Of a stretch of DNA of 64,000 bases, positions 5,395-13,150 are shown piece by piece. The notes below the pieces were generated by a model. The model was not told where the DNA came from and searched no databases. It was given only the letters and a program-made list of their open reading frames with translations. Made by a program: the position numbers and the translations under genes. This DNA is from a virus, in IMG/VR virus record IMGVR_UViG_3300030107_004270, positions 276-64,275 of that record. One strand, given 5' to 3'. Position 1 is the stretch's first letter. Every line of letters begins with the position of its first letter.

Positions 5395-5937
5395 ATGGAA
5401 TGGAATTCTTGTTGGCAGTGGAAGAAAGGAGAAATTCCTAATGAGGTGTGTGATTATATTATTAATAATATAGATCATAATTCATATGAAAAGGGTACGA
5501 CAGCGAATGATAATAAAATACTTGCAAGGAATGTAAACATACAATTTATTAATGATAATTGGATAAATGCATTACTCTGTGGTTATATAAGATATGCTAA
5601 TTTTGCAAATTTTCATTATGATTTATCAGATGAGGATAAAGAATTAGCACAAATTTCTAAGTATTCAAAAGGTGAATATTATAAACAGCATAAAGATTTT
5701 GGGAAAAATAATCATTTAACAAGAAAGTTGAGTTTAACGGTTCAACTTTCAGATGAAAATGATTATGAGGGAGGTGATCTTCTACTTTATAATGGTTCTA
5801 TTAGTGATAAACTTTCTAGAGGTAAAGGAAGTGTTATTGTTTTTGATAGTAGAGTCTACCATGAAATAACTAAAGTTACTAAAGGTGTGAGATATTCTTT
5901 GGTTAAATGGTATCATGGAGATGGACCATTGAAATAA
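5395..5937 (+). CDS. 2OG-Fe(II) dioxygenase (prolyl-4-hydroxylase/PKHD-like)
   Basis: 180 residues from ATG 5395; the frame is open back to a TTG inside the terminator, which I reject. The Fe(II) facial triad is H99-x-D101 (YYKQHKDFG) and H156 (RVYHEITKV), and R166 (GVRYSLVKW) is placed to bind the 2-oxoglutarate carboxylate. YEGGDLLLY and GKGSVIVFDS are conserved strands of the double-stranded beta helix. It would hydroxylate a protein or small molecule using 2OG and O2; the substrate is unknown. It has its own host-like promoter and is the first of three 2OG-type genes in the window. Confidence 0.9.
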   Translation: MEWNSCWQWKKGEIPNEVCDYIINNIDHNSYEKGTTANDNKILARNVNIQFINDNWINALLCGYIRYANFANFHYDLSDEDKELAQISKYSKGEYYKQHKDFGKNNHLTRKLSLTVQLSDENDYEGGDLLLYNGSISDKLSRGKGSVIVFDSRVYHEITKVTKGVRYSLVKWYHGDGPLK

Positions 5938-5962
5938 TTATAAGTATGTGCTATAATAAATA
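5929..5962 (+). promoter_or_regulatory. Composite early/late promoter for the 5978 gene
   Basis: TTGAAA (5929-5934), 17-nt spacer, TATAAT (5952-5957) with TGC before it. AATAAATA (5955-5962) overlaps it as a late element. The -35 uses the last codons of the oxygenase gene. Confidence 0.75.
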
Positions 5963-5977
5963 AAATGAAAAAATCTC

Positions 5978-6136
5978 ATGGATAAGGGAAAATTAAAACT
6001 TTTAATTCGCAATGTAGAATTAGCAGTTGACTCTTTAAAGTCTGAGATATATTCAGACGTTGATGCATACACGGTAAAAGAGTATGCAAATACACGATTA
6101 GCAGATTACGATGAAGTTTTCGAGGATGATGATTAA
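5978..6136 (+). CDS. 52-residue acidic conserved-type small protein
   Basis: This ORF encodes MDKGKLKLLIRNVELAVDSL followed by KSEIYSDVDAYTVKEYANTRLADYDEVF and an acidic tail EDDD. The helical N-terminal half and the DVDAYT stretch look well conserved among cyanophage small proteins as I remember them. No function is known to me. It lies directly behind a composite sigma70/late promoter and 3 nt before the Sm-like gene, so it leads the operon that includes the Sm-like protein and thyX. Confidence 0.75.
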   Translation: MDKGKLKLLIRNVELAVDSLKSEIYSDVDAYTVKEYANTRLADYDEVFEDDD

Positions 6137-6139
6137 CTT

Positions 6140-6424
6140 ATGACTGTTAAATTAATTCGCATGTGGTCAGGTGAAGATGTTATTGCTGACATTGTTGAGG
6201 ATACTAGTGATTCAATTGTAATCACTGACCCAATTGTTGCTGTACCTTCCCGTGAACAAGGACAAATTGCTTTTGCACCTTGGTCTCCTTTATTAGAAAA
6301 GGATAAAATTGAAATTACTAAAAAGTATATTGTTTATATTGGTAATCCTCAAGATGGGATTATTGAGCAATATGATTCAATGTTTGGTAAGATATCACAA
6401 CCTACAAAAAAACTAATTCTCTGA
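6140..6424 (+). CDS. Sm-like (LSm) domain protein
   Basis: 94 residues beginning MTVKLIRMWSGEDVIADIVE, a strand-rich Sm1-like signature (hydrophobic, then G-E-D, then I-x-D-I-V-E). Strands SIVITDPIVAVP and IAFAPWSPL, and a second motif region KYIVYIGNPQDGIIEQYDSMFG, follow. A family of Sm-like proteins of cyanophage origin is known, and members resemble Hfq-type RNA-binding rings. A role in RNA binding is inferred. The ATG lies 3 nt after the preceding stop, and the TGA stop overlaps the thyX ATG by 1 nt (TGATG), so the three genes form one unit. Confidence 0.7.
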   Translation: MTVKLIRMWSGEDVIADIVEDTSDSIVITDPIVAVPSREQGQIAFAPWSPLLEKDKIEITKKYIVYIGNPQDGIIEQYDSMFGKISQPTKKLIL

Positions 6425-7056
6425 TGACTGTAAAACTTATTACTGTTACTCCTGATGCGGAGCAACTCATGGCATATGTTGCCAGAGTATCTAATCCATC
6501 AAATCAGGACAATGAGAAATATGCAGGACTATTAAAGTACTGTATCAAACATAATCATTGGAGTGTCTTTGAACAATCTTCTATGACTCTTGAGATAGAG
6601 ACTACTCGTGCTATTGCTGCACAGATACTAAGACATAGATCTTTTACATTCCAAGAGTTTTCTCAGAGGTATGCTGCTAGTACTGCACTTGGTATTATTC
6701 CTTTACCTGAATTTAGAAGACAAGATTTAAAGAATCGTCAGAACTCTACTGATGATTTGGATGAATTTACAAAACAGAATTTACAGTTACAGACACAAAC
6801 ATTATTTGATTCTGCTGTAGCATTGTATGAGTCTATGTTAGAACAAGGAGTTGCTAAAGAGTGTGCTAGAATGGTACTACCACTTGCTACACCTACCAGA
6901 ATCTATATGACTGGTTCATGTCGTTCTTGGATTCATTACATCAATCTAAGGTCTGCACATGGTACTCAGAAAGAGCACATGGTAATTGCAGAAGCATGTA
7001 GGAAAGTGTTTACTGAACAGTTCCCTGCAGTCTCAGAAGCCCTTGAATGGGTCTAA
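6424..7056 (+). CDS. thyX: Flavin-dependent thymidylate synthase
   Basis: 210 residues. It converts dUMP to dTMP using methylene-THF, NADPH and FAD, independent of the classical ThyA. The signature is RHRSFTFQEFSQRY (residues 70-83), which matches RHR-x2-S/T-x4-S-x-R-Y with Thr at the first Ser position. The second block CRSWIHYINLRSAHGTQKEH near residue 160 provides substrate-binding arginines and histidines. The size fits ThyX. It is part of the 5952-promoter operon with the Sm-like gene, and supplies thymidine for phage DNA. Its stop lies in CTAAATA of the next promoter element. Confidence 0.95.
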   Translation: MTVKLITVTPDAEQLMAYVARVSNPSNQDNEKYAGLLKYCIKHNHWSVFEQSSMTLEIETTRAIAAQILRHRSFTFQEFSQRYAASTALGIIPLPEFRRQDLKNRQNSTDDLDEFTKQNLQLQTQTLFDSAVALYESMLEQGVAKECARMVLPLATPTRIYMTGSCRSWIHYINLRSAHGTQKEHMVIAEACRKVFTEQFPAVSEALEWV

Positions 7057-7059
7057 ATA
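7053..7059 (+). promoter_or_regulatory. Late-promoter-like element CTAAATA
   Basis: CTAAATA contains the thyX stop and is followed by ATTTTACAAAAG and ATG at 7082. Layout and spacing match those at 2418. Confidence 0.45.
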
Positions 7060-7081
7060 ATTTTACAAAAGTTAAACAACT

Positions 7082-7324
7082 ATGCCTACCTATCCAGTAA
7101 TACATAAGGAATCTAAAGAGAAGAAAGAACTGTCTATGACAATGGCAGCCTATGATCAGTGGAGAAAAGATAATCCTGAATGGGATAAAGACTGGTCAGC
7201 AGGATGTGCTGGTGTAGGAGAGGTTGGAGACTTCCAAGATAAGATGAAGAAAACACATCCTGGTTGGAATGATGTTTTACATAAGGTATCTAAGATGCCT
7301 GGTGCAAACGTTAAACCATTATAG
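7082..7324 (+). CDS. 80-residue conserved cyanophage hypothetical protein
   Basis: It begins MPTYPVIHKESKEKKELSMT, a strand-turn-strand start reminiscent of FmdB-type zinc-ribbon proteins, but the metal cysteines are absent and only C68-like single cysteines could remain. The middle has DQWRKDNPEWDKDWSAGCAG and the end has HPGWNDVLHKVSKMPGANV, motifs that recur in homologues I remember from cyanophages next to phoH. Function is unknown. It is likely a small nucleic-acid-associated or regulatory protein. It is 11 nt upstream of phoH, preceded by a late-like element. Confidence 0.75.
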   Translation: MPTYPVIHKESKEKKELSMTMAAYDQWRKDNPEWDKDWSAGCAGVGEVGDFQDKMKKTHPGWNDVLHKVSKMPGANVKPL

Positions 7325-7335
7325 GATAGGTAGAT

Positions 7336-8100
7336 ATGCCAGCTAAAAAAAGAAAGAATGGGGATTCCTTAAGTGGAATCGGTAGTATGAGTGCCAAGCA
7401 ACTTAAAAGAAAGAAACCAATAAACACTGATGTAATGGTTGACATTAAACCATTAACAAAGAATCAGGAAAAGTTTTTTGATGAGTATAAGAAAGGTAAG
7501 AATCTCTTTGCTTATGGTGCTGCTGGTACTGGTAAGACTTTTATAGCATTGTATCTTGCTTTGAAGGAAGTGCTAGATGTAGTTACTCCTTATGAGAAAG
7601 TATACATTGTTCGCTCTTTAGTTTCTACTAGAGAGATTGGTTTCCTACCAGGAGATCATGAGGATAAGTCTTTCTTGTATCAGATTCCATATAAGAACAT
7701 GGTGAAATACATGTTCGAGATGACTGATGATACTGAGTTTGAAATGCTTTATGGTGCATTAAAAACTCAAGAGACTGTTGGGTTTTGGTCTACCTCATTC
7801 ATTCGAGGTACTACAATGGATAATGCTATCATCATTGTAGATGAAATGCAGAACTTGAATTTTCACGAACTTGATAGTATAATAACAAGAGTTGGTGAAA
7901 ACTGTAAGATTTTATTTTGTGGTGATGCATCACAGTCTGATCTTACAAAGACTAACGAGAGAAATGGTATTTTGGATTTCTCTAAAATTATTGCAGCAAT
8001 GGATCAGGATTTTTCCACCATTGAATTTGGTCTAGATGATATTGTTCGTTCTGGATTGGTACGCAATTACCTACTTGCAAAAAATGCTTTGAATATGTAA
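7336..8100 (+). CDS. phoH: PhoH-like ATPase
   Basis: 254 residues. The Walker A motif GAAGTGKT is at 61-68 and Walker B IIIVDE at about 165-170, followed by MQNLNF. The sensor block LFCGDASQSDL is near 200. LTKNQEKFFDEYKKGKN, before the P-loop, is the Q-motif-like start seen in PhoH. The N-terminal 35 residues are a basic extension. PhoH is a cytosolic SF1-helicase-like ATPase found in most marine phages; its role in infection is unsettled and links to phosphate stress vary. The stop overlaps the start of the next gene by 1 nt (TAATG). Confidence 0.93.
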   Translation: MPAKKRKNGDSLSGIGSMSAKQLKRKKPINTDVMVDIKPLTKNQEKFFDEYKKGKNLFAYGAAGTGKTFIALYLALKEVLDVVTPYEKVYIVRSLVSTREIGFLPGDHEDKSFLYQIPYKNMVKYMFEMTDDTEFEMLYGALKTQETVGFWSTSFIRGTTMDNAIIIVDEMQNLNFHELDSIITRVGENCKILFCGDASQSDLTKTNERNGILDFSKIIAAMDQDFSTIEFGLDDIVRSGLVRNYLLAKNALNM

Positions 8101-8780
8101 TGTTCACTTTTGTTGATGAGTTAAGAGAAGAAGTTAATCTCGAATCGCAAACCATAGATGGAACCAGATTTTATAAGGTTCCTTCTGGTAAGATGTATCC
8201 TTCTATTACTTCTGTAACTAGTTTTTATAACCGTGAGGTTTTTATTAATTGGAGAAAGAGAGTTGGAGAAGAAGAAGCGAATAGGATTACTAAAGAGTCT
8301 ACTTTTCGTGGAACCAAATATCATGATGTAGTAGAATACTATATCAAGAATGGTACTATTGATGGTTGCAGTATGCTTCCATCTACGAAGTTTTTATTCT
8401 TACAATCTAAAGCAAATCTTGATCGTATAAATAACATACACGCATTAGAGAAGTCACTATATAGCGATTATCTTGGACTTGCTGGTAGAGTTGACTGCAT
8501 AGCAGAATATGATGGAGAACTTGCAGTCATTGACTTTAAGACTTCTAAAAAGATTAAACCCGAAAAATGGATCGAGAACTATTATGTTCAAGAGACAGCA
8601 TACGCATGTATGTATTTTGAAATGACTGGTATCCCAGTTAAAAAATTGATTACTATTATGGTGGCTGAAAATGGAGAATGCGTTGTTTATGAAAAACGAG
8701 ACAAGGGTAACTATATTAAACTTCTTACCCGATACATTAAAAAGTTTGTCGATTACAAAACAGGAACACATGAAGGATAA
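8100..8780 (+). CDS. PD-(D/E)XK (RecB/Cas4-type) nuclease
   Basis: 226 residues with a RecB-family core: H75 in FRGTKYHD, D132 in LAGRVDCIA, D145-F-K147 in VIDFKTSKK, and Q164-x3-Y168 (VQETAY). These are the residues that bind Mg2+ and DNA in RecB, Cas4 and MGME1-type exonucleases. The N-terminal YPSITSVTSFYNRE is the common start of the phage subfamily. It probably trims or recycles DNA during recombination and replication, in keeping with gp59 and gp32 just downstream. It overlaps phoH by 1 nt and the gp33 gene by 11 nt. All key residues are present. Confidence 0.88.
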   Translation: MFTFVDELREEVNLESQTIDGTRFYKVPSGKMYPSITSVTSFYNREVFINWRKRVGEEEANRITKESTFRGTKYHDVVEYYIKNGTIDGCSMLPSTKFLFLQSKANLDRINNIHALEKSLYSDYLGLAGRVDCIAEYDGELAVIDFKTSKKIKPEKWIENYYVQETAYACMYFEMTGIPVKKLITIMVAENGECVVYEKRDKGNYIKLLTRYIKKFVDYKTGTHEG

Positions 8781-9024
8781 AGTAGATGATTTGATGAAGG
8801 AGAAATTCCTGTGTCAATCAAAATTTGCACAGGAGATAGAGAACCTAGTCAAAACTTATAACTTTAATTACATTGATGCTATCTTAACATTCTGTGAAGA
8901 GAATAAAATAGAGATGGAATCTGTATCTAAACTTATATCAAAACCATTAAAGGAAAAGTTAAAGTGTGATGCACAACAACTTAACTTTATGAAGAAAACA
9001 TCTCGTGCTAAGTTGCCTTTGTAA
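8770..9024 (+). CDS. 33: Late-promoter transcription accessory protein (gp33-like)
   Basis: I start at ATG 8770 (84 residues), not at the open frame's upstream ATG, because the longer form would overlap the nuclease by over 100 nt. The body KFAQEIENLVKTYNFNYIDA, the LTFCEENKIEMESVSKLISK helices, and LKCDAQQLNFMKKTSRAKLPL match cyanophage gp33 as I know it. In T4, gp33 bridges RNA polymerase, the late sigma gp55 and the sliding clamp to activate late promoters. The many NATAAATA elements in this window are the expected targets. It precedes gp59, a position common in T4-like cyanophages. Confidence 0.8.
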   Translation: MKDKVDDLMKEKFLCQSKFAQEIENLVKTYNFNYIDAILTFCEENKIEMESVSKLISKPLKEKLKCDAQQLNFMKKTSRAKLPL

Positions 9025-9612
9025 ATGACACCTATTGAAGTCTATAAAACATACTTAGCCTTCAAGAATCATTTTACAAAAAAGAATTACGATTACTTTA
9101 AATATTGTGGTAAAACAAATGCATCAGTTAGTGCATTTAATAAACGCAAGGATCGTTATTTCTTTGAGAGAATGTCTCGCAAGAAAGATGAGGATGAGAT
9201 TAAACAATTCTTTCTTGCTAACTTCATAGAGTGTGATGATCCCGAAAGGTTATGGATTGGTGAGATCATTCGTAGTGGAAATGATTATCATAGTTCATGG
9301 TTAAAAAGATTTCAAGGACTTACATATCTGTTTGAGAATGAATCTGAGTTTATTACTAAACAGAATTTTGAAGATTTATTTTCAGTGAAGGGGTATTCGC
9401 ACCCAGAGATTTTAAAGAAATATTTACAGAAGGATATCTCAATAGAGACAATGGTTATATTAGATGCAATGTTGAATTATACAAAGGACTTTAATAAAAA
9501 GATGTCAGACCCTGTGTGGGAAACCGTAGGTTTGAAGATAAAAAAATATAAGCCTTTCCTAAATATTAATATAGATAAATTTAAGAAGATTCTAATAGAG
9601 AGACTAAAATGA
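9025..9612 (+). CDS. 59: Helicase loader gp59
   Basis: 195 residues, near the T4 gp59 length of about 217. The N-terminus MTPIEVYKTYLAFKNHFTKK with DYFKYCGKTNAS, then FERMSRKKDEDEIKQFFLAN and WIGEII, is characteristic of this family. gp59 loads the gp41 replicative helicase on gp32-coated forks and recombination intermediates. It begins directly after the gp33 stop and its TGA overlaps the next ATG by 4 nt. The neighbours gp33 and gp32 support the call. Confidence 0.88.
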   Translation: MTPIEVYKTYLAFKNHFTKKNYDYFKYCGKTNASVSAFNKRKDRYFFERMSRKKDEDEIKQFFLANFIECDDPERLWIGEIIRSGNDYHSSWLKRFQGLTYLFENESEFITKQNFEDLFSVKGYSHPEILKKYLQKDISIETMVILDAMLNYTKDFNKKMSDPVWETVGLKIKKYKPFLNINIDKFKKILIERLK

Positions 9613-9941
9613 GCGAGTTTTTTAGATCAGATGTAGTACGAGAGACTGTGGTAGAGTTGAGTCAGATGCAAGAAAGGTTAATGATGGAAATGCCTCAATT
9701 GCCATACCTACCACCAGACAAAAAGAAAGAACACTTAAAGTTCTTAAAAGCATTCTTGGAAAAGCAGAAATTATTTTTCTTCCGTATGAGTTTAGTAGAA
9801 GATGAGGAAGTGAAGATGATTAAAGAAAAATTAATTGAAGCAGCCAAGATGTTTGGTTATAACGAGATCGATGGTATGGACAAATTTTTTGAACGTCTCG
9901 ATATGACCATCAGTGAACTAGACAGCAAGATTGACAACTAG
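9609..9941 (+). CDS. DUF1825 family protein
   Basis: 110 residues, wholly helical: FFRSDVVRETVVELSQMQER, then LPPDKKKEHLKFLKAFLEKQKLFFFRM, VEDEEVKMIKEKLIEAAKMFG and MDKFFERLDMTISELDSKI. This four-helix pattern is the DUF1825 family, otherwise found in cyanobacteria, and in cyanophages commonly beside gp32. Function is unknown; host ancestry is likely. It is translationally coupled to gp59 by a 4-nt overlap. The gp32 promoter -35 (TTGACA) is formed by its last codons. Confidence 0.82.
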   Translation: MSEFFRSDVVRETVVELSQMQERLMMEMPQLPYLPPDKKKEHLKFLKAFLEKQKLFFFRMSLVEDEEVKMIKEKLIEAAKMFGYNEIDGMDKFFERLDMTISELDSKIDN

Positions 9942-9959
9942 TTCATTTTACTGTATAAT
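9931..9959 (+). promoter_or_regulatory. Consensus sigma70 promoter for gene 32
   Basis: TTGACA (9931-9936), 17-nt spacer, TATAAT (9954-9959): a perfect bacterial consensus. It lies over the end of the DUF1825 gene, 32 nt before gp32. Confidence 0.85.
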
Positions 9960-9966
9960 GATTCTA

Positions 9967-9989
9967 TCCTAATTAATCCTAATTAATCC
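9967..9989 (+). repeat. Tandem repeat in the gene 32 leader
   Basis: TCCTAATTAA occurs twice head-to-tail (9967-9976, 9977-9986) plus a partial third TCC, ending 3 nt before the gp32 ATG. It is a plausible autogenous gp32 binding site by analogy with T4, where gp32 represses its own translation at an A+T-rich leader. No classical Shine-Dalgarno is visible. Confidence 0.55.
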
Positions 9990-9991
9990 AC

Positions 9992-10906
9992 ATGTCATTC
10001 GCAAATTTAAAAAAACAATCTAAAGCAGGTTCTCTAACCGATAAACTTATCAAGCAGGTAGAGAAACTAAACGACAAAGGTAGTAACGTAGATGATCGTA
10101 TCTGGAAACCGACTGTTGACAAGTCTGGTAATGGATATGCTATCATTCGTTTCCTTCCAGAACCAGAAGGATGTGATCTTCCTTGGACAAGGGTATACAC
10201 ACATGCATTCCAAGGACCAGGTGGTTGGTTTATTGAAAACTCTTTAACCACACTAGGACAAAAAGATCCTGTATCAGAGCATAATTCACAATTATGGAAC
10301 TCTGGATCTGATGCTAATAAGGAGGTAGCACGTAAGCAAAAGCGTAGACTATCATACTACAGCAACATATATGTTGTTAGTGATCCTGCTAATCCTGAGA
10401 ATGAAGGAAGAGTATTCTTGTACAAGTATGGCAAGAAGATCTTTGATAAGATTCAGGAAGCAATGAAACCTGAATTCGTAGATGAAACTGCAATCAATCC
10501 ATTTGATTTCTGGAGTGGTGCAAACTTCAAGATGAAGATCCGTAGAGTTGAAGGTTATCAGAACTATGATAAGTCAGAGTTTGAAGCACCTAGTGCTCTC
10601 TTTGATGATGATGCTAAACTAGAGAAGATCTATAGCATGGAGCATGACTTAAATGAGTTTACTGCACCAGATAAGTTCAAGTCTTATGATGATTTGAAGA
10701 AGCGTTTGGTTTATGTCCTTGGTATGAATCAACCTAAGAAGCAAGATCCTGAAGTTGCTCAAGAGGAAGCAAACTGGGAACGTGAGCGTAGTGGAGACTT
10801 TAGTACTCCTACTCCTACAGCAACTCCCGAACCTGTAGTTGCATCATCTAATTCTGAAGATGAAGATGATTCTCTAAGTTACTTTGCTAAGTTAGTTAAT
10901 TCCTAA
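9992..10906 (+). CDS. 32: Single-stranded DNA-binding protein gp32
   Basis: 304 residues, like T4 gp32 (301). The N-terminus has the basic LAST-like segment (KKQSKAGSL) for cooperative binding. The OB-fold core includes GNGYAIIRFLPEPEG, LPWTRVYTHAFQGPGGWFIE and YYSNIYVVSDPANPENEGRVFLYKYG. The C-terminus is acidic (SNSEDEDDSLSYF), the tail that contacts partners such as gp59. An odd point is that the T4 zinc-knuckle Cys-x2-Cys after the aromatic strand is absent; the region reads TLGQKDPVSEHNSQLW, so the zinc ligands are lost, a pattern I also associate with other cyanophage gp32 proteins. A consensus promoter and repeat leader lie just upstream. Confidence 0.93.
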   Translation: MSFANLKKQSKAGSLTDKLIKQVEKLNDKGSNVDDRIWKPTVDKSGNGYAIIRFLPEPEGCDLPWTRVYTHAFQGPGGWFIENSLTTLGQKDPVSEHNSQLWNSGSDANKEVARKQKRRLSYYSNIYVVSDPANPENEGRVFLYKYGKKIFDKIQEAMKPEFVDETAINPFDFWSGANFKMKIRRVEGYQNYDKSEFEAPSALFDDDAKLEKIYSMEHDLNEFTAPDKFKSYDDLKKRLVYVLGMNQPKKQDPEVAQEEANWERERSGDFSTPTPTATPEPVVASSNSEDEDDSLSYFAKLVNS

Positions 10907-10909
10907 TAT

Positions 10910-10958
10910 TTTGGGAGGAGTACAAAAGATCTCTACTTAGAAAGAGTGCCTTCCCAAA
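10910..10958 (+). other. Long-range inverted repeat after gp32
   Basis: TTTGGGAGG (10910-10918) can pair with CCTTCCCAAA (10949-10958) around a loop of about 30 nt. It lies between the gp32 stop and the terminator at 10985. It may stabilise the mRNA 3' end; function unknown. Confidence 0.35.
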
Positions 10959-10984
10959 TTTGATACTTTTATGTGAATCACAAG

Positions 10985-11008
10985 CCCACCGAAAGGTGGG
11001 TTTTTTTT
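10985..11008 (+). terminator. Terminator for gp32, at the convergent junction
   Basis: CCCACC-GAAA-GGTGGG (10985-11000), a GNRA-tetraloop hairpin, followed by eight T residues (11001-11008). It also ends where the minus-strand gp53 gene stops (11007). Confidence 0.92.
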
Positions 11009-11666
11009 ATACTCCGTTTTCTTTAGGGTTATATGATACCTTTAATGTTCTATCAATATATTGTGACGATCTACCATACCTCATCATATTTCTCATGTCT
11101 GTCATGAATACAGGTATGTACTCTCTTTTTAATATTTTAATTCTTCTCTTTTCTTCATTTTGTTTTTGTTCATAATCATAATTAGATACTGATTGTGCAG
11201 GACTTACAGTAACAGAGGAATAATCATCCTTTGCATATGTGAATGAGAAGTTTTCATCAACCTCTAATCCACCTGTGAGAATAGTTCTATTATATTTGTC
11301 TTTTATTTCTTGAGTTTCCCAATGATGTGTTAATTGAATTCCTGCATCAGATCCATATTTTTCCAGACAATATGTATACAAATCATTGTTACTTAGAGGC
11401 CATTGATCTCTAACATTGGTAATGTTATTAGTAATTAAAATAACCCAATCCAATTCTGGATCTCCATATAATTCTTCTGCGAGAACATCAGGTCTGGTAT
11501 TTTCAGATATTTGATAATATTCAAAAGCAGTAACTACTTGATCCATATCGGATCTTAACTTCGCTCTTTTGAATATATTTTTTACCTTGATTCTATCATC
11601 GTTTCTACTTGAGTTTGGTAGAAGTGAAACGTATGATATATCTGGTAATTCCTCGAAGTATGCCAT
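11007..11666 (-). CDS. 53: Baseplate wedge protein gp53
   Basis: 219 residues. YFEELPDISYVSLLPNSSRNDDRIKVKNIFKRAKLR is the standard start, and GDPELDWVILITNNITNVRDQWPL the conserved core (a LysM-like wedge contact region in T4 gp53). The C-terminus has RRIKILKREYI and YIDRTLKVSYN. gp53 joins wedges together around the hub and fixes the hexagonal baseplate. On the minus strand it is the last gene of the gp4-X-gp48-gp53 group, and its start overlaps the gp48 stop by 1 nt. Its stop lies in the T-run of the gp32 terminator. Confidence 0.92.
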   Translation of the reverse strand: MAYFEELPDISYVSLLPNSSRNDDRIKVKNIFKRAKLRSDMDQVVTAFEYYQISENTRPDVLAEELYGDPELDWVILITNNITNVRDQWPLSNNDLYTYCLEKYGSDAGIQLTHHWETQEIKDKYNRTILTGGLEVDENFSFTYAKDDYSSVTVSPAQSVSNYDYEQKQNEEKRRIKILKREYIPVFMTDMRNMMRYGRSSQYIDRTLKVSYNPKENGV

Positions 11667-13150
11667 TAGTATCCTACCTCTGTTGACTTAATTGACCATT
11701 TACTATTTGTGTCACTCCCATCTTCTGTTCTAATATTATCATCATTTTCATCATATGGTGCATAATCAGTATCATATATTGGTTCTAGTTCTTGGAATCT
11801 CATAGAGAGCATAATAGAAACTGGTTGACCACCTTCATATGCTGCCCAAGCTCCCTCTGGAGTATAGTTTACTGATGTTCCAGTTAATGCACATGTTTTG
11901 ATTCTATTTACACCTTCTGGTGCTTCATTGTTTGCAGTTCTATATTGCAATCTGAATACGTTTGGAGTACCTAAGAAGAATGATGCACCAGATCCACTTG
12001 TAGCAGATACTTTTTTCGCTGCCATTCCTTGTTTAAAGAATCTAACAATATGATTGACTACTCTTGCTTCAGAATTACTTCTTGGACTCATTCTATAATT
12101 GAATTGAAATTCTCGTAGCATTGGTGCTTGGAATAGAAGTTCTAAATTACTGTTTGGAATGACTCCTTTTCCTCTTGCTAGAATAGATTCTGCAGATGCT
12201 TCTATACCTGCCATTGCAAGTATTCTAGATGTAATTTCTGCACCATATGTTTTTGTTAGATTTTTTACACCACCACTTTGTCCCTTAAGTATATCACCTA
12301 ATACTAATCCACCACCAAGACCTTCTATGCCAGCAAAATCTCCTAACAATGCAGCTGCAGCAATTCCTCCTTTTTTCCAAGCAGAAGCTTTATCACCAAA
12401 TTGTGCTATACCTGCTGCTTCAATTGCATTCATTACATCTTCACCCCATTTGACATTATTTGAATCTGTAATGTCATTAGGCATGGGTAATCTAACTAAC
12501 CCAAGGAATTTATCTAATGCAGTATTTCTTTCGATTCCTGTTGTAAGAAGGTTTGAACCAGGAGTAAATAAATCTTTTGCTCTTGGTACTTTATATTTGT
12601 ATTGTGAAATTACTAGGTGATCTTGTGCTTCTTCTCTAGGTTTACCTGTTCTACCACCAGCTGCAATGTTATCTGTTCCACCTGAATAATATAATGCATC
12701 AATTGGATATTGAGCAGACTTTGGATTTGCTCCTGCTTCTCCTTTTGCACCAAGAAATGTATCAAATGCACCGTAATCTTCTAGATTATCTGAAGTACCT
12801 GTAGGTATAGTAACTGAATTAGATGATTCTCCTTTTAATCCTGCATCTAACCATGCTGGTTTTGTCCATCCATTACTATTTCCACCTTGACCATCTATTG
12901 AAGATTGAACTAATTTAGATATGTCTGTTAATATTTTATCTTCTCCTACAACAAAAAATTCATATATCATAGAATTGGGAAGTTTTGTAAAATTTCCATT
13001 TTCAAATACAAGAATATCACCTTGTACTCCTGGAAGACCACCCCTTCTTACAGCTCTAACTCTACCATCTTTATAATGGAAAACGTCAAGTATTTGCGTA
13101 TCATCATTATCGTCTTGGTATCTTACTTGTCCAGCATTTACTCTTGTCAT
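11666..13150 (-). CDS. 48: Baseplate tail-tube cap gp48
   Basis: 494 residues. The C-terminal domain is the recognisable part: LFQAPMLREFQFNYRMSPRS, EARVVNHIVRFFKQGMA, FLGTPNVFRLQYR, then CALTGTSVNYTPEGAWAAY and FQELEPIYDTDY, a tail-tube-like fold shared by gp48/gp54. The N-terminal part (YQDDNDDTQILDVFHYKDGRVRAV) and a Gly/Ala-rich middle look specific to cyanophages. gp48 sits on the hub and starts tail-tube polymerisation together with gp54, whose likely gene lies at 14368 on the other strand. Confidence 0.88.
   Translation of the reverse strand: MTRVNAGQVRYQDDNDDTQILDVFHYKDGRVRAVRRGGLPGVQGDILVFENGNFTKLPNSMIYEFFVVGEDKILTDISKLVQSSIDGQGGNSNGWTKPAWLDAGLKGESSNSVTIPTGTSDNLEDYGAFDTFLGAKGEAGANPKSAQYPIDALYYSGGTDNIAAGGRTGKPREEAQDHLVISQYKYKVPRAKDLFTPGSNLLTTGIERNTALDKFLGLVRLPMPNDITDSNNVKWGEDVMNAIEAAGIAQFGDKASAWKKGGIAAAALLGDFAGIEGLGGGLVLGDILKGQSGGVKNLTKTYGAEITSRILAMAGIEASAESILARGKGVIPNSNLELLFQAPMLREFQFNYRMSPRSNSEARVVNHIVRFFKQGMAAKKVSATSGSGASFFLGTPNVFRLQYRTANNEAPEGVNRIKTCALTGTSVNYTPEGAWAAYEGGQPVSIMLSMRFQELEPIYDTDYAPYDENDDNIRTEDGSDTNSKWSIKSTEVGY

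Noticed and set aside
12159-12620. 153-codon plus-strand ORF opposite gp48
   Set aside because: Pro/Ala/Ser-rich translation of the reverse strand of a Gly/Ala-rich part of gp48; no start signal.
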